Below, piece after piece: positions 23,501 to 35,700 of a stretch of 64,000 nt of DNA (the stretch's first letter is position 1; every line of letters starts with the position of its first letter). The position numbers and the translations under genes were made by a program. The stretch comes from Carallia brachiata (taxonomy: Eukaryota > Streptophyta > Magnoliopsida > Malpighiales > Rhizophoraceae), in NCBI GenBank assembly GCA_021464245.1, contig JADCRB010000012.1, positions 1,965,999 to 2,029,998 of the forward strand, given 5' to 3'. Under the pieces are notes generated by a model. It was not told the DNA's origin and did not search any database. It saw only the letters and a program-made list of their open reading frames with translations.

Positions 23501-25089
23501 CACATTTCCTTTTTTAGAGAAAAGATTATTTCTTTTTTTAGATAATGCACAATTTAGAGAGAGTTACAGTTAACAAACAAGGCTTTGGACCTACATCCTT
23601 TAGTCTAAACCATTAAAGGTAATTATATAATTTTAAGAACATTGATACAAAATTCAAATGAAATAATTTATTCCGTTCTCAAAGTTTATTTATTTATATA
23701 CATTTGAATTATAATTAATGAATATAATTTTTTATTGGATTCTTTAACCAGAACTAGATTAATAAAATTAGTGTGGTTTTTTGGGTAGGAGATCCATTAA
23801 GCTAACAATTTTAAGTTTGTCAATTTAATTTGACCATTTAATTGTCGTAGATTTAATCTGTCCGAAATGAATCTAAAATAATTTTTTAGGGAGCAAATTT
23901 ATAAGTGAAAAAAAGAACACTAATGAAAATAATTTTTAAAAATACCTGATGAATACTGCTAGACCCCATTACCAAAATACAAATTGCAGAGGCACTCAAG
24001 GGAAGAATATCCAATTTCAAATCGATGGAATGATGGAAACACAGCCAATAATGGAATCGTAATACATCCAAAACGCAATAATTGAGTTAGTCTAGGTCAA
24101 ACAAAGCTAAAAAAAACCTAATAATTGAAGAACTGTAGGCGGATGGTGTTGGCCTTAGGTTGAGAGGGTTTTTTTTTTTCAGTTGAAAAAAAATAAATAA
24201 ATTATTAAATATTAGTAAATTAATTATATATTTTATTAAATATATTTATGTAACTTATTTTATTGTACCTTTTACTTTCTTATCATTCATCTCAAAATCC
24301 GTACCATTAATTTCAAAGCAAAATTTGTGCAAACTGAGCATTTTAATGTAATTAACGTCAACATGATGTAAATCATATTAAAATATATATTATTTTGACC
24401 TTTAATTTTTTTTACTAAAGAGGCATATGATGTGTAGGAAGAGAATCAGAATGTGCAGTTAGAAATCTTAAATTTAATTTTGAAAAAAGACGTAAAGTTT
24501 ATAAAGAGTAAGAAAAATTATTTCTAAGTGCATTTCAACGTTTTAATGGACCTCTCAAAAACAAAAAAAGATAAACGAAAAGAACAGCAATTTTCGGCAA
24601 ATACAAATGGCTTTGTATGGACAGTTTAGACAGCTTGAGCTGGTGTACGAAGAAGAAAGGTCCTATTTCTAATTGATTTGCAAGCTGTCAAAATTCCTAT
24701 ACTCACTGCCACTATACAAAGTTTTTTATGTGTACCAACTCCTCCTCCTTTATACGCTCAATCAGTTGGCGGAAGGAATCAAGAAGAAAGATTCCTATTT
24801 CAGATTGATTTGCAAGCTGCCAAAATTCCTACGCGATTGCCCTGTTCTGGAGGCTTATCAATTATCATAGCCACTTGCACATATCAGTCCAGCTGATGTG
24901 TATGTACGATGCGACAAGTGGCAAGAAGTTTCCGAGTTGGTTTTTGTCTCTTCACAGTCATTGCAGGCTGTCAAGGCACAACTGTTGTTTATTTCTCACA
25001 TATGTGAAACTGAGGAGGCCGCATTCCGGGGGCATATGTCAGAGAGTGCAGTTTATATTTTAGTTTAGTAGAAAGAGTGCTATTTGCTA
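23501..25089. other. Loop of the large inverted repeat; internal 132-bp duplication
   Basis: Single-copy spacer between the arms at 22,870-23,500 and 25,090-25,860. A duplicated block starts near 24,661 and 24,793 (TCCTATTTC..ATTGATTTGCAAGCTG..CAAAATTCCTA), separated by 132 bp. Short plus-strand frames cross it (KIPTRLPCSGGLSI) but match no family I know. Confidence 0.6.
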
Positions 25090-25860
25090 AAATTTTTGTA
25101 GGGTTGTATTTTTTGCCTGAAGATACACAGAAATAACTATTAATTTAATAAATAATAATTAATGATCAATAATTAACAATAATAATAATAATAAACAATA
25201 AATAAATAAAATAGGGTCTAACTTTTCAACTAACTTCAAATTTACTAGGAGGCCACAGTTTTGTCGGCACGAGCCCACGATCCCCTTATTAATGAAAATC
25301 AACCCACACGACTTTTTGTATCTAAAGAACCATGGCTCTCTATTATTATTAAAAAAAATAATACTAAATATTTTAAAATTATTATAAAATATTTTAAAAT
25401 ATATAATTATAAAAAAATTGTTAATTTATTTCTTTATTTGATTTAATAGTATTAAAAAAATTAACGATTTTTTTATAATTATATATTTTGAAATATTTTA
25501 TAACACAATTTTAAAATATTTAGTATTTCTTATCCAAATTAAAATTGTGTTTGTCAATCTCATGTTTTTCTCAAGTAACAGTGAAATTTTGAATGTAAAA
25601 CAACTATTGGTGATATCTTTATAACATTGAAAATATAGACCACGTTCCACTCCAAAGAAAAAAAAGAACTAAAGAAAATATAGACCACAATGTCATTATT
25701 AAATTCGCGGTGGTATTAGACCAAGTCATGCATCCTTCATCATCTTGTTTCTTTTCTCGTCCACGTATCTTTTTTTATGACAAAAGAAAACGATGTTTTT
25801 CTAAAAAAAAAAGAAAAAACTTTTTGTTTGTCTTCTATCTAATTGTTTCATAGCCGTCGA
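25090..25860 (-). repeat. Large inverted repeat, right arm (interrupted by a MITE)
   Basis: Reverse-complement partner of 22,870-23,500. It is longer because of an inserted AT-rich foldback at about 25,345-25,545. The left arm has the empty site, so that insertion is younger than the inverted duplication. Confidence 0.92.
25360..25527. mobile_element. AT-rich foldback MITE
   Basis: Near-perfect palindrome: AATACTAAATATTTTAAAAT at the left end and its complement ATTTTAAAATATTTAGTATT at the right, with pairing for about 70 bp on each side. It sits inside the right arm of the large inverted repeat, and the left arm gives the empty site. The exact target duplication is ambiguous because of flanking ATT/TTA repeats. 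Confidence 0.8.
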
Positions 25861-25880
25861 TAGATAACGTGACAGAGAAT

Positions 25881-26028
25881 TATACAATATGACTGAAAAT
25901 TATAAGAAAATTATATGATTGTGTTAAAAAAATTATATAATTTATATAATTAGTCATTAAAAAAATTTTGATTCTTATTGGTTGACACATTATATAATTT
26001 TCTTATAATTCGTCTATCATATTGTATA
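25881..26028. mobile_element. Foldback MITE
   Basis: Terminal inverted repeats of about 45 bp: TATACAATATGA..AATTATAAGAAAATTATAT at the left pairs with the complement at the right end (ATATAATTTTCTTATAATT..TCATATTGTATA). No coding capacity. Confidence 0.78.
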
Positions 26029-26108
26029 TTTCATTTGATACGTCATATAATAATAATTACGAAACAGTCACCTAACAGATAATCATGTGGTGGTTCTAAA
26101 GAAAAAAA

Positions 26109-26458
26109 TTAATATACAAAAATATTACTAATTTTATTTAAAGTAACAAATATAATATTAACTTTAAAAAGTAATAAATTTAATACCAACTTTACTTAAC
26201 AACTATAGCACGCAATAATTTTATATAAACAGAATTTATCAGTTTTAATAGCAGATTTATAAAAATATGTTTGTTTCGATAATATAATAATTATATAAAT
26301 TAGTGTCATATTATTGAAACAGATAAATTAGATTTAAAAAATTTTAGAACATGTTAAATTTATTAATTTAAATAAAATTGGTAATAAATTTGTTACTTTT
26401 AAAATTAATATTAAATTTATTATTTTAAATAAAATTAGTAATATTTTTTGTATATTAA
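26109..26458. mobile_element. Foldback MITE with long TIRs
   Basis: TTAATATACAAAAATATTAC at the left end pairs with the right end (GTAATATTTTTTGTATATTAA). Pairing extends about 90 bp with scattered mismatches (AATTTTATTTAAA.., AGTAATAAATTTAATA..). Non-coding interior. Confidence 0.78.
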
Positions 26459-28080
26459 AAAAATCAAAATTACTTTCAAACACATCAAATCATGTGGCAA
26501 ATCATTATTAAAAATTAAGGTTTATTACACAAACACGTATACGCAAAAAAAATATACGTTAATTTAATAATATTTAATAATTTATTTAATTTTTTTACAT
26601 TCAATACACCTTTTATAATCTAATAATTTAAATCTTTACTTACCAACTGTACTCCTCCAAGTGTGGCCACATATGTTTTCAGTTAAAATTTTTTTTTCAA
26701 TTAAATGGTCGGTTGAACTTTCGTGTCGGTTGTCCTTTCTCTTAGTGGGAAAAAGAAAAACTAATGATAATCATTATTTTTTAGCTTTTTTATATTTATC
26801 AAATAATTTATTTTTTATTATATTTTTTTATAAATTATTATTTATTTTTTCCTTCTTTACATTTTATTTTTTACAACTTTCTGTATTAACTCATTTAAAT
26901 CTGGTAAGCTAAACTTCTGTTAACAAATTTATATCACACGTGATCGAAGGTGTTTTATTTCAATAGCTTGACATTTGTTACCTAAAATTTTTATCGAGAG
27001 ATATCTTAAGATTTTTTGTTTCTTTTTCAAGTTGCAGTAGATTTTTGAAAAAAAGTAAAATTTGTCATTTTATTCAAATATTAACTTTATTAATTTACGA
27101 GATTAAAAAGAGAGAGAGAAAAAAATTAAAGAGTTATAACAAGTTGATTTATCACATTTGTAGCTATGATAGCATAGTACTACTTTAATAACATGTCAAC
27201 AAAGATTGATTTAATAGGAGGAGCTAAGATGTGATAATGATCAATCTTTGGTCTTTTTATTAAACGGAGGAGGACCCCATTTTGTGCTTTTATTTATGGC
27301 AATAATCACTGAAAATTATGTGTTGGAAGACAAACTTTACGGTGAGATCCGTGAACAACAACCCTTTAATCACGAGAAAGGTAAAGCATTGTTCATGAGA
27401 ATTCCATTATTTGAACTGCTTTTTTAAAAGGATGAATGTTTATGACTTGAAAATTTTTATTTTAATTATTGTTTATGATACAATAATTATTATATTTTAA
27501 GAAATAATAGTAATAAAATGTGTAATAAAAAAATAATAATTTTTTTTATTTTATTGCATATTTTGTGAATGTAGTTGTAAAAAATTTTTACTTGTTGTAT
27601 TATAAACAATTATTTAAGTGGTTTTGTTGGATATGTAACGAGACTCTTTTTAAAAGAAAAAGGATTTCATTCTTGCCATTTCTTCCTTTTTATTTTTTTT
27701 GTCTCTATTTTCTTACATATGATTATTTTATTATGACTCAAAATTCTCATATCTAAGTGACAAATTTTTTTTTGAAAATAGGAACAAGAGCGTAAATTAC
27801 ATACGTGCATAATATTCTATTTTATAGAAGCAAAATATTTTTATATTATAAATATATAATATTTTATATTAAAATAATAACATTTTATATAATACTATTT
27901 TTAAAATTATATTTTACGTGAATTTAATATTATCATAAATTTTTAACTATAAACCGTTATTTGAAAAGTTCCGTGGCCAAATTTTCCTAGAACTTTTATC
28001 ATTATTGTTTTACGCTCCTACATACTCCTACATAGTACGCTCCTACTACTTCGAAACACTCGCACCTCTCTCGTCATTTT
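26459..28080. other. AT-rich intergenic DNA upstream of the antiporter gene
   Basis: No gene seen. Very AT-rich, with short imperfect palindromes near 27,460-27,560 and 27,830-27,960. The last few hundred bases become CT-rich (28,040-28,140), consistent with the promoter and 5' UTR of the gene starting at 28,802. Confidence 0.5.
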
Positions 28081-28801
28081 CTTCCATTTTCTTTCACTTT
28101 CCAGAGGTTTCTTCTGTCTTTCTATCTCTCTTTCTCTGTGATTTGGAAAGGTTTTCAATTGCGTAAAACCAAGCTGTCCTAGCTTTCGAGATCTTTTTGC
28201 TGTCTAAATAAATATTCTCGAACCAGAGATATTGATTTCTTTCAATCTCTTGGGTGTGTGTTTGTGTGTGTGTGTGCCTGCGTAATTTGCTCGGCTTTTT
28301 CTTTATGATGCCCTCCGTTTGACCTACGCTACTTTGCGTTTGTCATGTTTTGGAATTTGAAGGTAAAAAGGGTTGTTTTTTTTTTTTTTTTTGGTTGATG
28401 AGAGAGTTCGAGGGGAAAGAGTTTAGGATTTTGGGGTTTTTCTTGTCTTGGAAAAATTTGTAACTTTCCCAGCTACCAAACAATGGAGCTTTTATCAATT
28501 TTACAAACAAAACCTTGTTGTGCACTGAGAATTGTGAAATTCTGTATTTGTGTAAACACAAAATGGAATAAATTTATGGGAAGATTGATTTTTTCTGGTT
28601 GGTTTTGGTTTTCTGCAGGGATTTTCGGATTTCTGAGACTCTGTGCCTTCCGGGAATGGACGGCTCAGAAACTTGAAACTGAGAATTTGGTGCAGAATTT
28701 ACATTTCCAGACAGAGAGTGAGGGAGAAATCTGAATCTTCATAAACCCAATTGGGTTTAATTGGTTTTTGTGAAGAAAAGGAGACAGAAAGACATATTAC
28801 C

Positions 28802-31800
28802 ATGGATTCGTACGTTAGCTCGGCTGTGTCGAGATTTCAGATGCTTTACACGTCGGATCACTCCTCTGTGGTCGCCATGAACCTATTCGTGGCGCTTCTT
28901 TGCGCTTGTATCGTGATTGGCCATCTTTTAGAAGAGAATCGTTGGATGAACGAGTCGATCACCGCCCTCCTGATTGTAAGTTTCTCTCTTTTATCCGACC
29001 CAAGTGTTCTTTAAGCTTAGGAGTAGTGAATTTTGTGTTTTCTGGATGATTTGTGAATATGGGTTGGTGGGCAGTTAGCTTTGTTTGATTTGGAACATGA
29101 ACTGTGGTGGATGACTTTTGGTCATTTTGTGGAATGGTGGCAGGGTGTATGCACTGGGGTTGTTATTTTGCTGGTTAGTAAAGGAAGAAGCTCGCATCTT
29201 TTGGTCTTCAGTGAGGATCTTTTCTTTATATATCTTCTACCGCCAATTATCTTCAACGCTGGGTAAGAATTTACCAATTTATACGAGTCTTTCGACCATG
29301 CACTTTGACTGTAATGTCTATGCAATGTCTCCCAGTTGTTGCCAGTATTTATGTTTTGTCCTTTATTTGAAGGAATATTGGCTTCTTATTCAAGCCTGTT
29401 TTATTGTGGTCGGTCTGTGTCTTGTTATTCCAGGTTTCAGGTGAAGAAGAAGCAATTCTTTCGTAATTTCATGACCATCATGTTGTATGGTGCTGTTGGT
29501 ACATTGATATCCTTTTGCATCATATCTGTAGGTATTTATGTGAACTTCAGACATGTAATCGAACTTATACATGGCAATGCCAAATTTTGTGGAGCCAAGT
29601 GATAGCAAGCAAGAAATTGATGCTAATTGTTACCTTTTATTTGACAGGTGCTAGACTAACCTTTAAGAAGTTGGGTATTAGTTCACTGGACATTGGGGAT
29701 TATCTGGGTACATTTGTGATTGCAACTTTCTTTGTATTTTTAATTCTCTCTCTCTCACTCACTTACTCATACTAATATGTTGATATTTTCTAGCTATTGG
29801 TGCAATATTTGCTGCCACGGATTCTGTTTGCACATTGCAGGTCTGCATCTGTGAAAGTAATAGCAATGTTTCATTTATTAAGCATGTACCCTGTTTTTAG
29901 AAGTAAAACCTGTTTCATCTGATGGAGTGCAGGTCCTTAATCAAGATGAGACACCTTTGCTTTATAGTCTGGTTTTCGGAGAAGGTGTTGTAAACGATGC
30001 TACATCGGTTGTGCTATTTAATGCAATCCAGAGCTTTGATCTCAGTAATCTTAGTCCCAGTATCGCTGGGCAGTTTGTTGGCAGCTTTTTATATTTATTT
30101 TTCACAAGCACTATGCTGGGAGTGTTTGTAAGTTGTCGTCTCTCTCGCCTTTACCTTCTCTCTTTGTCTCTGTCTCCGCATAAACGTGCACGCGTGCACA
30201 CACACCCACATATAACGGTAATGCACGTATACAGATAGATCTGCATGCATCTGTTCGCTTGTACAATATACTGTTTGAAATGTGTTATGTTCTTTTCTCT
30301 TTCAGACTGGTCTTCTTAGTGCCTACATCATCAAAAAGCTTTATTTTGGCAGGTACGTAGTGTGGGTTCTGAGTCCTTTTTCCTCCCATTGTTGTAATTT
30401 GCCACCTTCATTGAAAGATCTATATGCCTAAACTATGGAAAATATCATGACACGACCTATCAATTAGGTCGTAGTCGGATGACTGAGTTGGTGAAAATAA
30501 TGTTTTGGTATTGGTATTTGTAGGGTACCTATTCCTAAAAGTTTTGTACCCCATGCCTGTAATAGATTCTTGCATATGAATGGTGTTTATTAAGTCGTAT
30601 ATAGCAAAAGCATTGGTGGACAAGCTGTTATTTGGTTGCAGATACCATATAAATTGCTGTCTATGTACAAAGTATACTTTTCCTCATCTCTTATGGCTGC
30701 TACTAATTTAACTTAATGTAACCTGTTGCTAAATTTGAAGGAGTATTTTGTTGGTTTATTGAATTGGGATTCCCAAGTCTCTTTAAACATGAAAGGATAC
30801 CTTATTAACTCTATTTCTATATGATTCAGGCACTCAACAGATCGTGAGGTTGCTCTTATGATACTCATGGCATACCTTTCGTATATGCTGGCTGAAGTAT
30901 ATTTCTTTTAGCTTTCCTTGAGGCCTTTTTTTTTCTTCAATTCTTTCATTATGTTTGTTGCACCATTTGCTAATTCTCTTTTTTCTGCAGCTGTTCTACT
31001 TAAGTGGCATTCTCACTGTATTTTTCTGTGGGATTGTGATGTCACATTACACCTGGCACAATGTAACAGAGAGTTCAAGAGTTACTACCAAGTATGTCAG
31101 ATCTGAAAATTTTTCTATTAAACGCATGATGGATTATACATTTTAATAAGGCACTGTTTTTTTTTTGAAATCTTTTATCTTACTTGAATTCGCAGGCATG
31201 CTTTTGCAACCTTATCATTTGTTGCTGAGATTTTTATCTTCCTTTATGTTGGCATGGATGCGTTGGACATTGAAAAGTGGAGTTTTGTGAGTGATAGGTA
31301 TGTGGGATTAATATTTATGATTTATTGATGAATTGACCTCTTCCCTTATCTTTACACGCTCATGTTCTATTAAAAATTCCTACAATTAACATGACTGTTA
31401 GTCGTGCTGAAATACCATTTTATGGTCTTTATTTTTTGCATGTGGTTTGACTCATTGGCAGCCCGGGAACATCAATTGCAGTGAGCTCAGTATTACTAGG
31501 TCTTGTCCTGATTGGAAGAGCAGCTTTTGTTTTTCCATTATCATTCATATCCAACCTGTCGAAGAAATCAACTAATGAGAAGATTGGTTTCAAGCAGCAA
31601 GTACACGTTCTATTCCTGTGATTATATTTGTTTTTTTTTTTTTTTGGTAAGTTAATCTATCAAACTTTTTTGACATCAATTCTTTTTTAGATTATCATAT
31701 GGTGGGCTGGATTAATGCGAGGTGCTGTGTCAATGGCACTAGCGTACAATAAGGTAACATAGACCATGCTCCTTCTATATACTTTGTTCTGGAGATAGTG

Positions 31801-32555
31801 TTTTCGCAATTGGAGGAAAGATCCTATGGTCATTTGCACTATGTAGAAATTAAGTTGGCCTAGTGTTGTTAAATGATTAATGATGAGTTATTGTTGATAA
31901 TTAACTTTAAAGTTTATGGATGCAGTTTACGAGCTTGGGTCACACCAATGTGCGAGATAATGCAATAATGATCACAAGTACCATAACTGTTGTTCTCTTC
32001 AGCACAGTGGTACGATTTTCCTCCCTGGTGTGAGCAGTGTCAAGCTTTTCATGTTAATATGATAAAAATAGTTTTTTTTTTTTCATTTCTTATTGTTCGC
32101 TTTCTGTTTTCCTCCAAGGGAAACACAAAGAAAGTTGAATTTGCAATAGTTGTCTAGCATTTTCAATAGATAAATATCGAGATCTATCTTGATGGTTACC
32201 TTTTTTTTTTTTTGTTGTGTTCAACTGATTGCCTCGTTAATCGGTTAATACCTGTCTTTGCCGTACAAATTTTCTCATGTGCCTCTAATGATCTTTACTG
32301 ATTGCATAAATTCATCTGATAATTGTCTTTTTTGTAATGAGGCTTTCACTATGTGATTATGGCTAGGTGTTTGGTCTGCTAACTAAACCTCTTATAAGAC
32401 TTCTGCTGCCTCATGCGAAACAACAACCAAAAGGCATATTGGATCCAATTTCTCCAAAATCAGTTACAGAGCCACTTCTTGGACAGGGCCAAGATTCCTG
32501 GGTTGACATCGGTGGGAACCCTATTGTACGTCCAACAGTTTACGTGCCCTCCTGA
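28802..32555 (+). CDS. NHX: Vacuolar-type Na+(K+)/H+ antiporter, NHX1/2 clade; C-terminus frameshifted
   Basis: Fourteen coding exons, all with GT..AG borders and matching phases: 28802-28975, 29144-29262, 29434-29531, 29648-29707, 29794-29840, 29933-30127, 30306-30352, 30830-30896, 30991-31091, 31196-31297, 31462-31600, 31691-31753, 31926-32009, 32367-32555. The product exchanges Na+ or K+ for H+ across the tonoplast. Seen: the amiloride-site motif LFFIYLLPPI (residues 84-93), the ATDS motif (158-161) and the VVND motif (185-188). The first three quarters is a clean NHX membrane domain. In the last exon one A is missing from an expected AAA near 32,533-32,536, giving a TGA at 32,553-32,555 and 494 residues. 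The +1 frame continues into the conserved NHX tail (GGRGFVPFVPGSPTE) to a TAA at 32,693-32,695, which would give about 541, the usual length. An intron in the 5' UTR is likely (acceptor near 28,619). A sequencing error in the A run is possible. Confidence 0.93.
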
Positions 32556-33959
32556 CGACCCCTACTCACACTGTTCATTACTACTGGCGCAAATTCGACG
32601 ATGCATTCATGCGTCCGATGTTTGGTGGTCGGGGTTTTGTTCCTTTCGTTCCCGGATCACCAACAGAGCGGAGTGTCCACAATCAATGGCAGTAAAAAAA
32701 ATCACGAAATCCGAGCAAGATGTACAAATTATGTATAAGTAACAAGCTTCTTGAAGATAATTAGGCTGATGCGGATCTTTGAGTCTGCTGCTAGAACTTT
32801 TGGGTTGCATTCGCTTGTGTGATATTTTGTCAATGAGCTTTGCTGTGTATTTACTCGTTTAGTGATCTGATTTTTGTTGGCATCTCAGGAACTATTTCTT
32901 TCTTTTTTTTTCAATTTGATTAATGTCATTAGCTTCTGTCCTTGTAATGTAATTAAACGACAGCTCACATCTTTGACGCTACATGGTTTGATGGCTTTGT
33001 TTATGTTTTTTTTGTTCTCATTGTTTCTGATTCATTTTCTTAGCTGAAATCATTTTCTCCCTCTTTCTCCGTCTCCGTGAAAAAGATTTCGCTAGCTATT
33101 AAGACTAATAACCCCGTACGTGCATGAATGGAACCTTTATCAAAAAAAAAAAAAAAGGATGACAATGAAATATAAACAAGAAGATAATTATTCCATCTTT
33201 TCCAGAAGGGGGTCAAAAATTTGCAGCACTAAATAAAAGGGCATTATTACACAAACTGCGACAAGTAAAAAAATACGTAATTAATTTCATGATTTAGTTA
33301 TTTTTTTTTAAAATTTAATATATTTTTCTCGATATGACAATTTAAAATTTTATGTTTTAATTTTGTATATATTATTATATGTCTGCATAACTTTTTTCGA
33401 GATAAAATGGTGTGCCGCTGAAACAGTCAATCAGAAAAAACTGAAAAATGTGTAACAGTCCGGAGACCTAGCTTGGCAAACAAAAAATTCACTTCATCCA
33501 TGTTGCAGACTGCCCTGATCGCCACCAACATTTGCACCATAATGACTAGGCGATAAATTCACTTCCGGTCTCACCAAACAGTCCGTCCAACTATTAGGGG
33601 CTAAAAAGCCCTCGAACCATCTGTTTTTTGGAGTCGGATGCTGAACGTATTCACTCCCAGCGAAAAACTATTTGGTTTAAGTAGACACAAAATATGAACT
33701 AATTAATTAGATTTTTTTACAATTTCTTTAAATATTATGAATCAAAATTGTTGAAAAATTCTTATTTTCGTCTGTTTCTCATTAATCTAATAACTGTAAA
33801 TTGAGGGAGTTCACTACACAACTTAATTTAGGTGGTATTAATATAATAATGCATATAATAGTTTATTTGTTATTTCATTTTTTTTTTTTTTGAATTCATA
33901 AAATTCATATCACTTTACTGCTAATTTAGTACGATTTAAGGAGTTCTTAAAGGAATAAG
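32556..33959. other. NHX 3' region and intergenic DNA
   Basis: To 32,695 this is the out-of-frame C-terminal coding sequence of the antiporter, then probable 3' UTR to about 32,960. No gene seen from there to the F-box duplication at 33,960. Confidence 0.6.
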
Positions 33960-34127
33960 GAGTCCGAATATATAGAACTTGACTCCTAATTGAACTCTAG
34001 AGACAAGCCAAGGGAGTTCAAGAAAACTATGTCATCTCCTAACATTCTGCCTCAATTATAGATAAAATCAATCAATTGATTATTCTATCCGCAGACCCAG
34101 CCCCACCACATTAGTTGCTTGACAACC

Positions 34128-35492
34128 ATGGCCTCTAGCAAAGCTGAGGACCCGCTTTTGACGTGTAGCGATGATGATGATGGTGCCATGATCAGCTCTG
34201 ATATGCAAGGCTTACTATCATCAGAATTGTCCCGAATCTCTCTGGACAATATCAATGACGATCTATTAATCGAAATTCTTTGCCGACTCCCTTCCTCCAA
34301 GTCTGCAGTTCAGTGCAAAACTGTGTCCAAGCGGTGGTGCTCCCTTATTTCCACTCCCCGTTTTATTCGCCAATATTGTAGTCGTCGTGGGGATAATCGC
34401 ATCTTAACATTGAATCATCACCATCAATATGCTGTTGTGATCAGTTACATGAATTATGGTCAGCTCATGTGCCATCTCATCACAAATAGCCACAAAACCA
34501 CGTGTTTGGGTACACCCCAGCTCATTCTACCGTTCATTCTCCAAGATGAGGTGAAGAGGGAATTTGTGACTTCGTTCAATGATCTTATAGTTTATTGTGT
34601 GTCTTATATAATAAATAAGATAGAAAAGCTCTGTGAGTTCTACATTGTCAATCCTTTTACAAAACAATCAGTTATGCTTCCTCCACATGTTTCAAAACTA
34701 TATCAAGGTGGTAGCAATTCTGCTTGTTCTGGTGGTCTCCTTTGCGAATCCTATTTTCGGAAGCACCAAGGTAATTATACTCTTAATCATGAAAATCGTT
34801 ACAGATTAGTGATTTTCACCAAGCTTGCACAGCATACCCTCAATGTGGCAACATATTGTAGTGAGACTAAGGAATGGAGCGAATCAGTGCTTGAGGGATT
34901 TGGGTATGAAATGATGTCCAATATTATTCCTTGTAATGGTAGGTTGAATTGGTATAATGGGCAAGATATTGTGGCCTATGATCCCTTCGATGTTGAACAA
35001 TCCTTTTTCATCTGGGGCTCCGATGAGATGAGGAGTCCACGTTATGATGTGTATTGCATTGGTGTGTGTGGAGGGCTTCTTAGAGTTATTGGGGCAAAGG
35101 GAGGTATTTTGAGGATTTGGGAACTTGAGCAATACAGAAGAGGAAGCGGAGAGTGGAAGCTATATAATCATCTATGTCTGAGAACTGTGAGTCTTATACA
35201 AGAAAATATGGATTATGTGAACCAATATGATACCATCCGATCCCTGCTGGAACACGGCATGTCCATAGGTCCAGTATGTGTGCATCCCATGGATAGAGAT
35301 AGAGTGTACCTTAGAGATTTGGATTACCGTCTTATAATGTCATGCAACCTCAGAACAAAAGAGCTGAAGTTAGCAGCCGTAATCCCAGACGAAACACAGA
35401 ACCATATTATACGCGAACCCGTCCCTCCTACCTCAGAAAGAAACTACTTGCCCATAGTAGTACCCCTGTGGCCTACACCCATTCCAACCTAA
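34128..35492 (+). CDS. F-box protein (single exon)
   Basis: 454 residues from the ATG at 34,128, chosen for its strong plant context (ACAACCATGGCC). The N-terminus is acidic and Ser-rich. The F-box spans about residues 38-80 (INDDLLIEILCRLPSSKS..CKTVSKRWCSLISTPRF), the surface that binds SKP1 in SCF ubiquitin ligases. The rest resembles plant F-box-associated domains that bind substrates (LNWYNGQDIVAYDPF, SPRYDVYCIGVCGGLLRVI, GILRIWELEQY). No intron and no internal stop. It is one of two copies; the other (18,635-19,943) is dead. Three bases after the stop the same frame enters SKP1-like sequence (see 35,493). The substrate is unknown. Confidence 0.9.
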   Translation: MASSKAEDPLLTCSDDDDGAMISSDMQGLLSSELSRISLDNINDDLLIEILCRLPSSKSAVQCKTVSKRWCSLISTPRFIRQYCSRRGDNRILTLNHHHQYAVVISYMNYGQLMCHLITNSHKTTCLGTPQLILPFILQDEVKREFVTSFNDLIVYCVSYIINKIEKLCEFYIVNPFTKQSVMLPPHVSKLYQGGSNSACSGGLLCESYFRKHQGNYTLNHENRYRLVIFTKLAQHTLNVATYCSETKEWSESVLEGFGYEMMSNIIPCNGRLNWYNGQDIVAYDPFDVEQSFFIWGSDEMRSPRYDVYCIGVCGGLLRVIGAKGGILRIWELEQYRRGSGEWKLYNHLCLRTVSLIQENMDYVNQYDTIRSLLEHGMSIGPVCVHPMDRDRVYLRDLDYRLIMSCNLRTKELKLAAVIPDETQNHIIREPVPPTSERNYLPIVVPLWPTPIPT

Positions 35493-35700
35493 TCGAAGAG
35501 TCTTAACAAAATCAGGGCCAACAACGAGGAGTTCTGGAAGGATCAAAGTGATTTTGAGATTAAGAAGGAGATAATACCAGGTGGCTTATCTTCGACATAG
35601 AGTACTTGAAAGAAGTGTTCCTGGTGCGAGGTGGAAGAACAAAATGGCTGAATATGTTCGTGAATGATCTGAAAGGTCAACATTGACCCCCACAACCGAG
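35493..35700 (+). pseudogene. SKP1-like C-terminal fragment in frame behind the F-box gene
   Basis: After the F-box stop (TAA 35,490-35,492) the same frame reads SKSLNKIRANNEEFWKDQSD then FEIKKEIIPGG and stops at TAG 35,598-35,600. This aligns with residues 90-119 of the SKP1-like protein at 37,549 (SNSFNKIRAYNEEFLKDQSD). Nucleotide homology to that gene continues, out of frame, to about 35,680 (GTTCGTGAATGATCTGAAAGG). The N-terminal half of SKP1 is absent. It is not expected to be translated unless the stop is read through. Confidence 0.85.

Noticed and set aside
32529..32541. Tiny intron (GTACGTCCAACAG) that would avoid the NHX frame problem
   Set aside because: 13 nt is far too short for a plant intron, and removing it does not restore the conserved residues.
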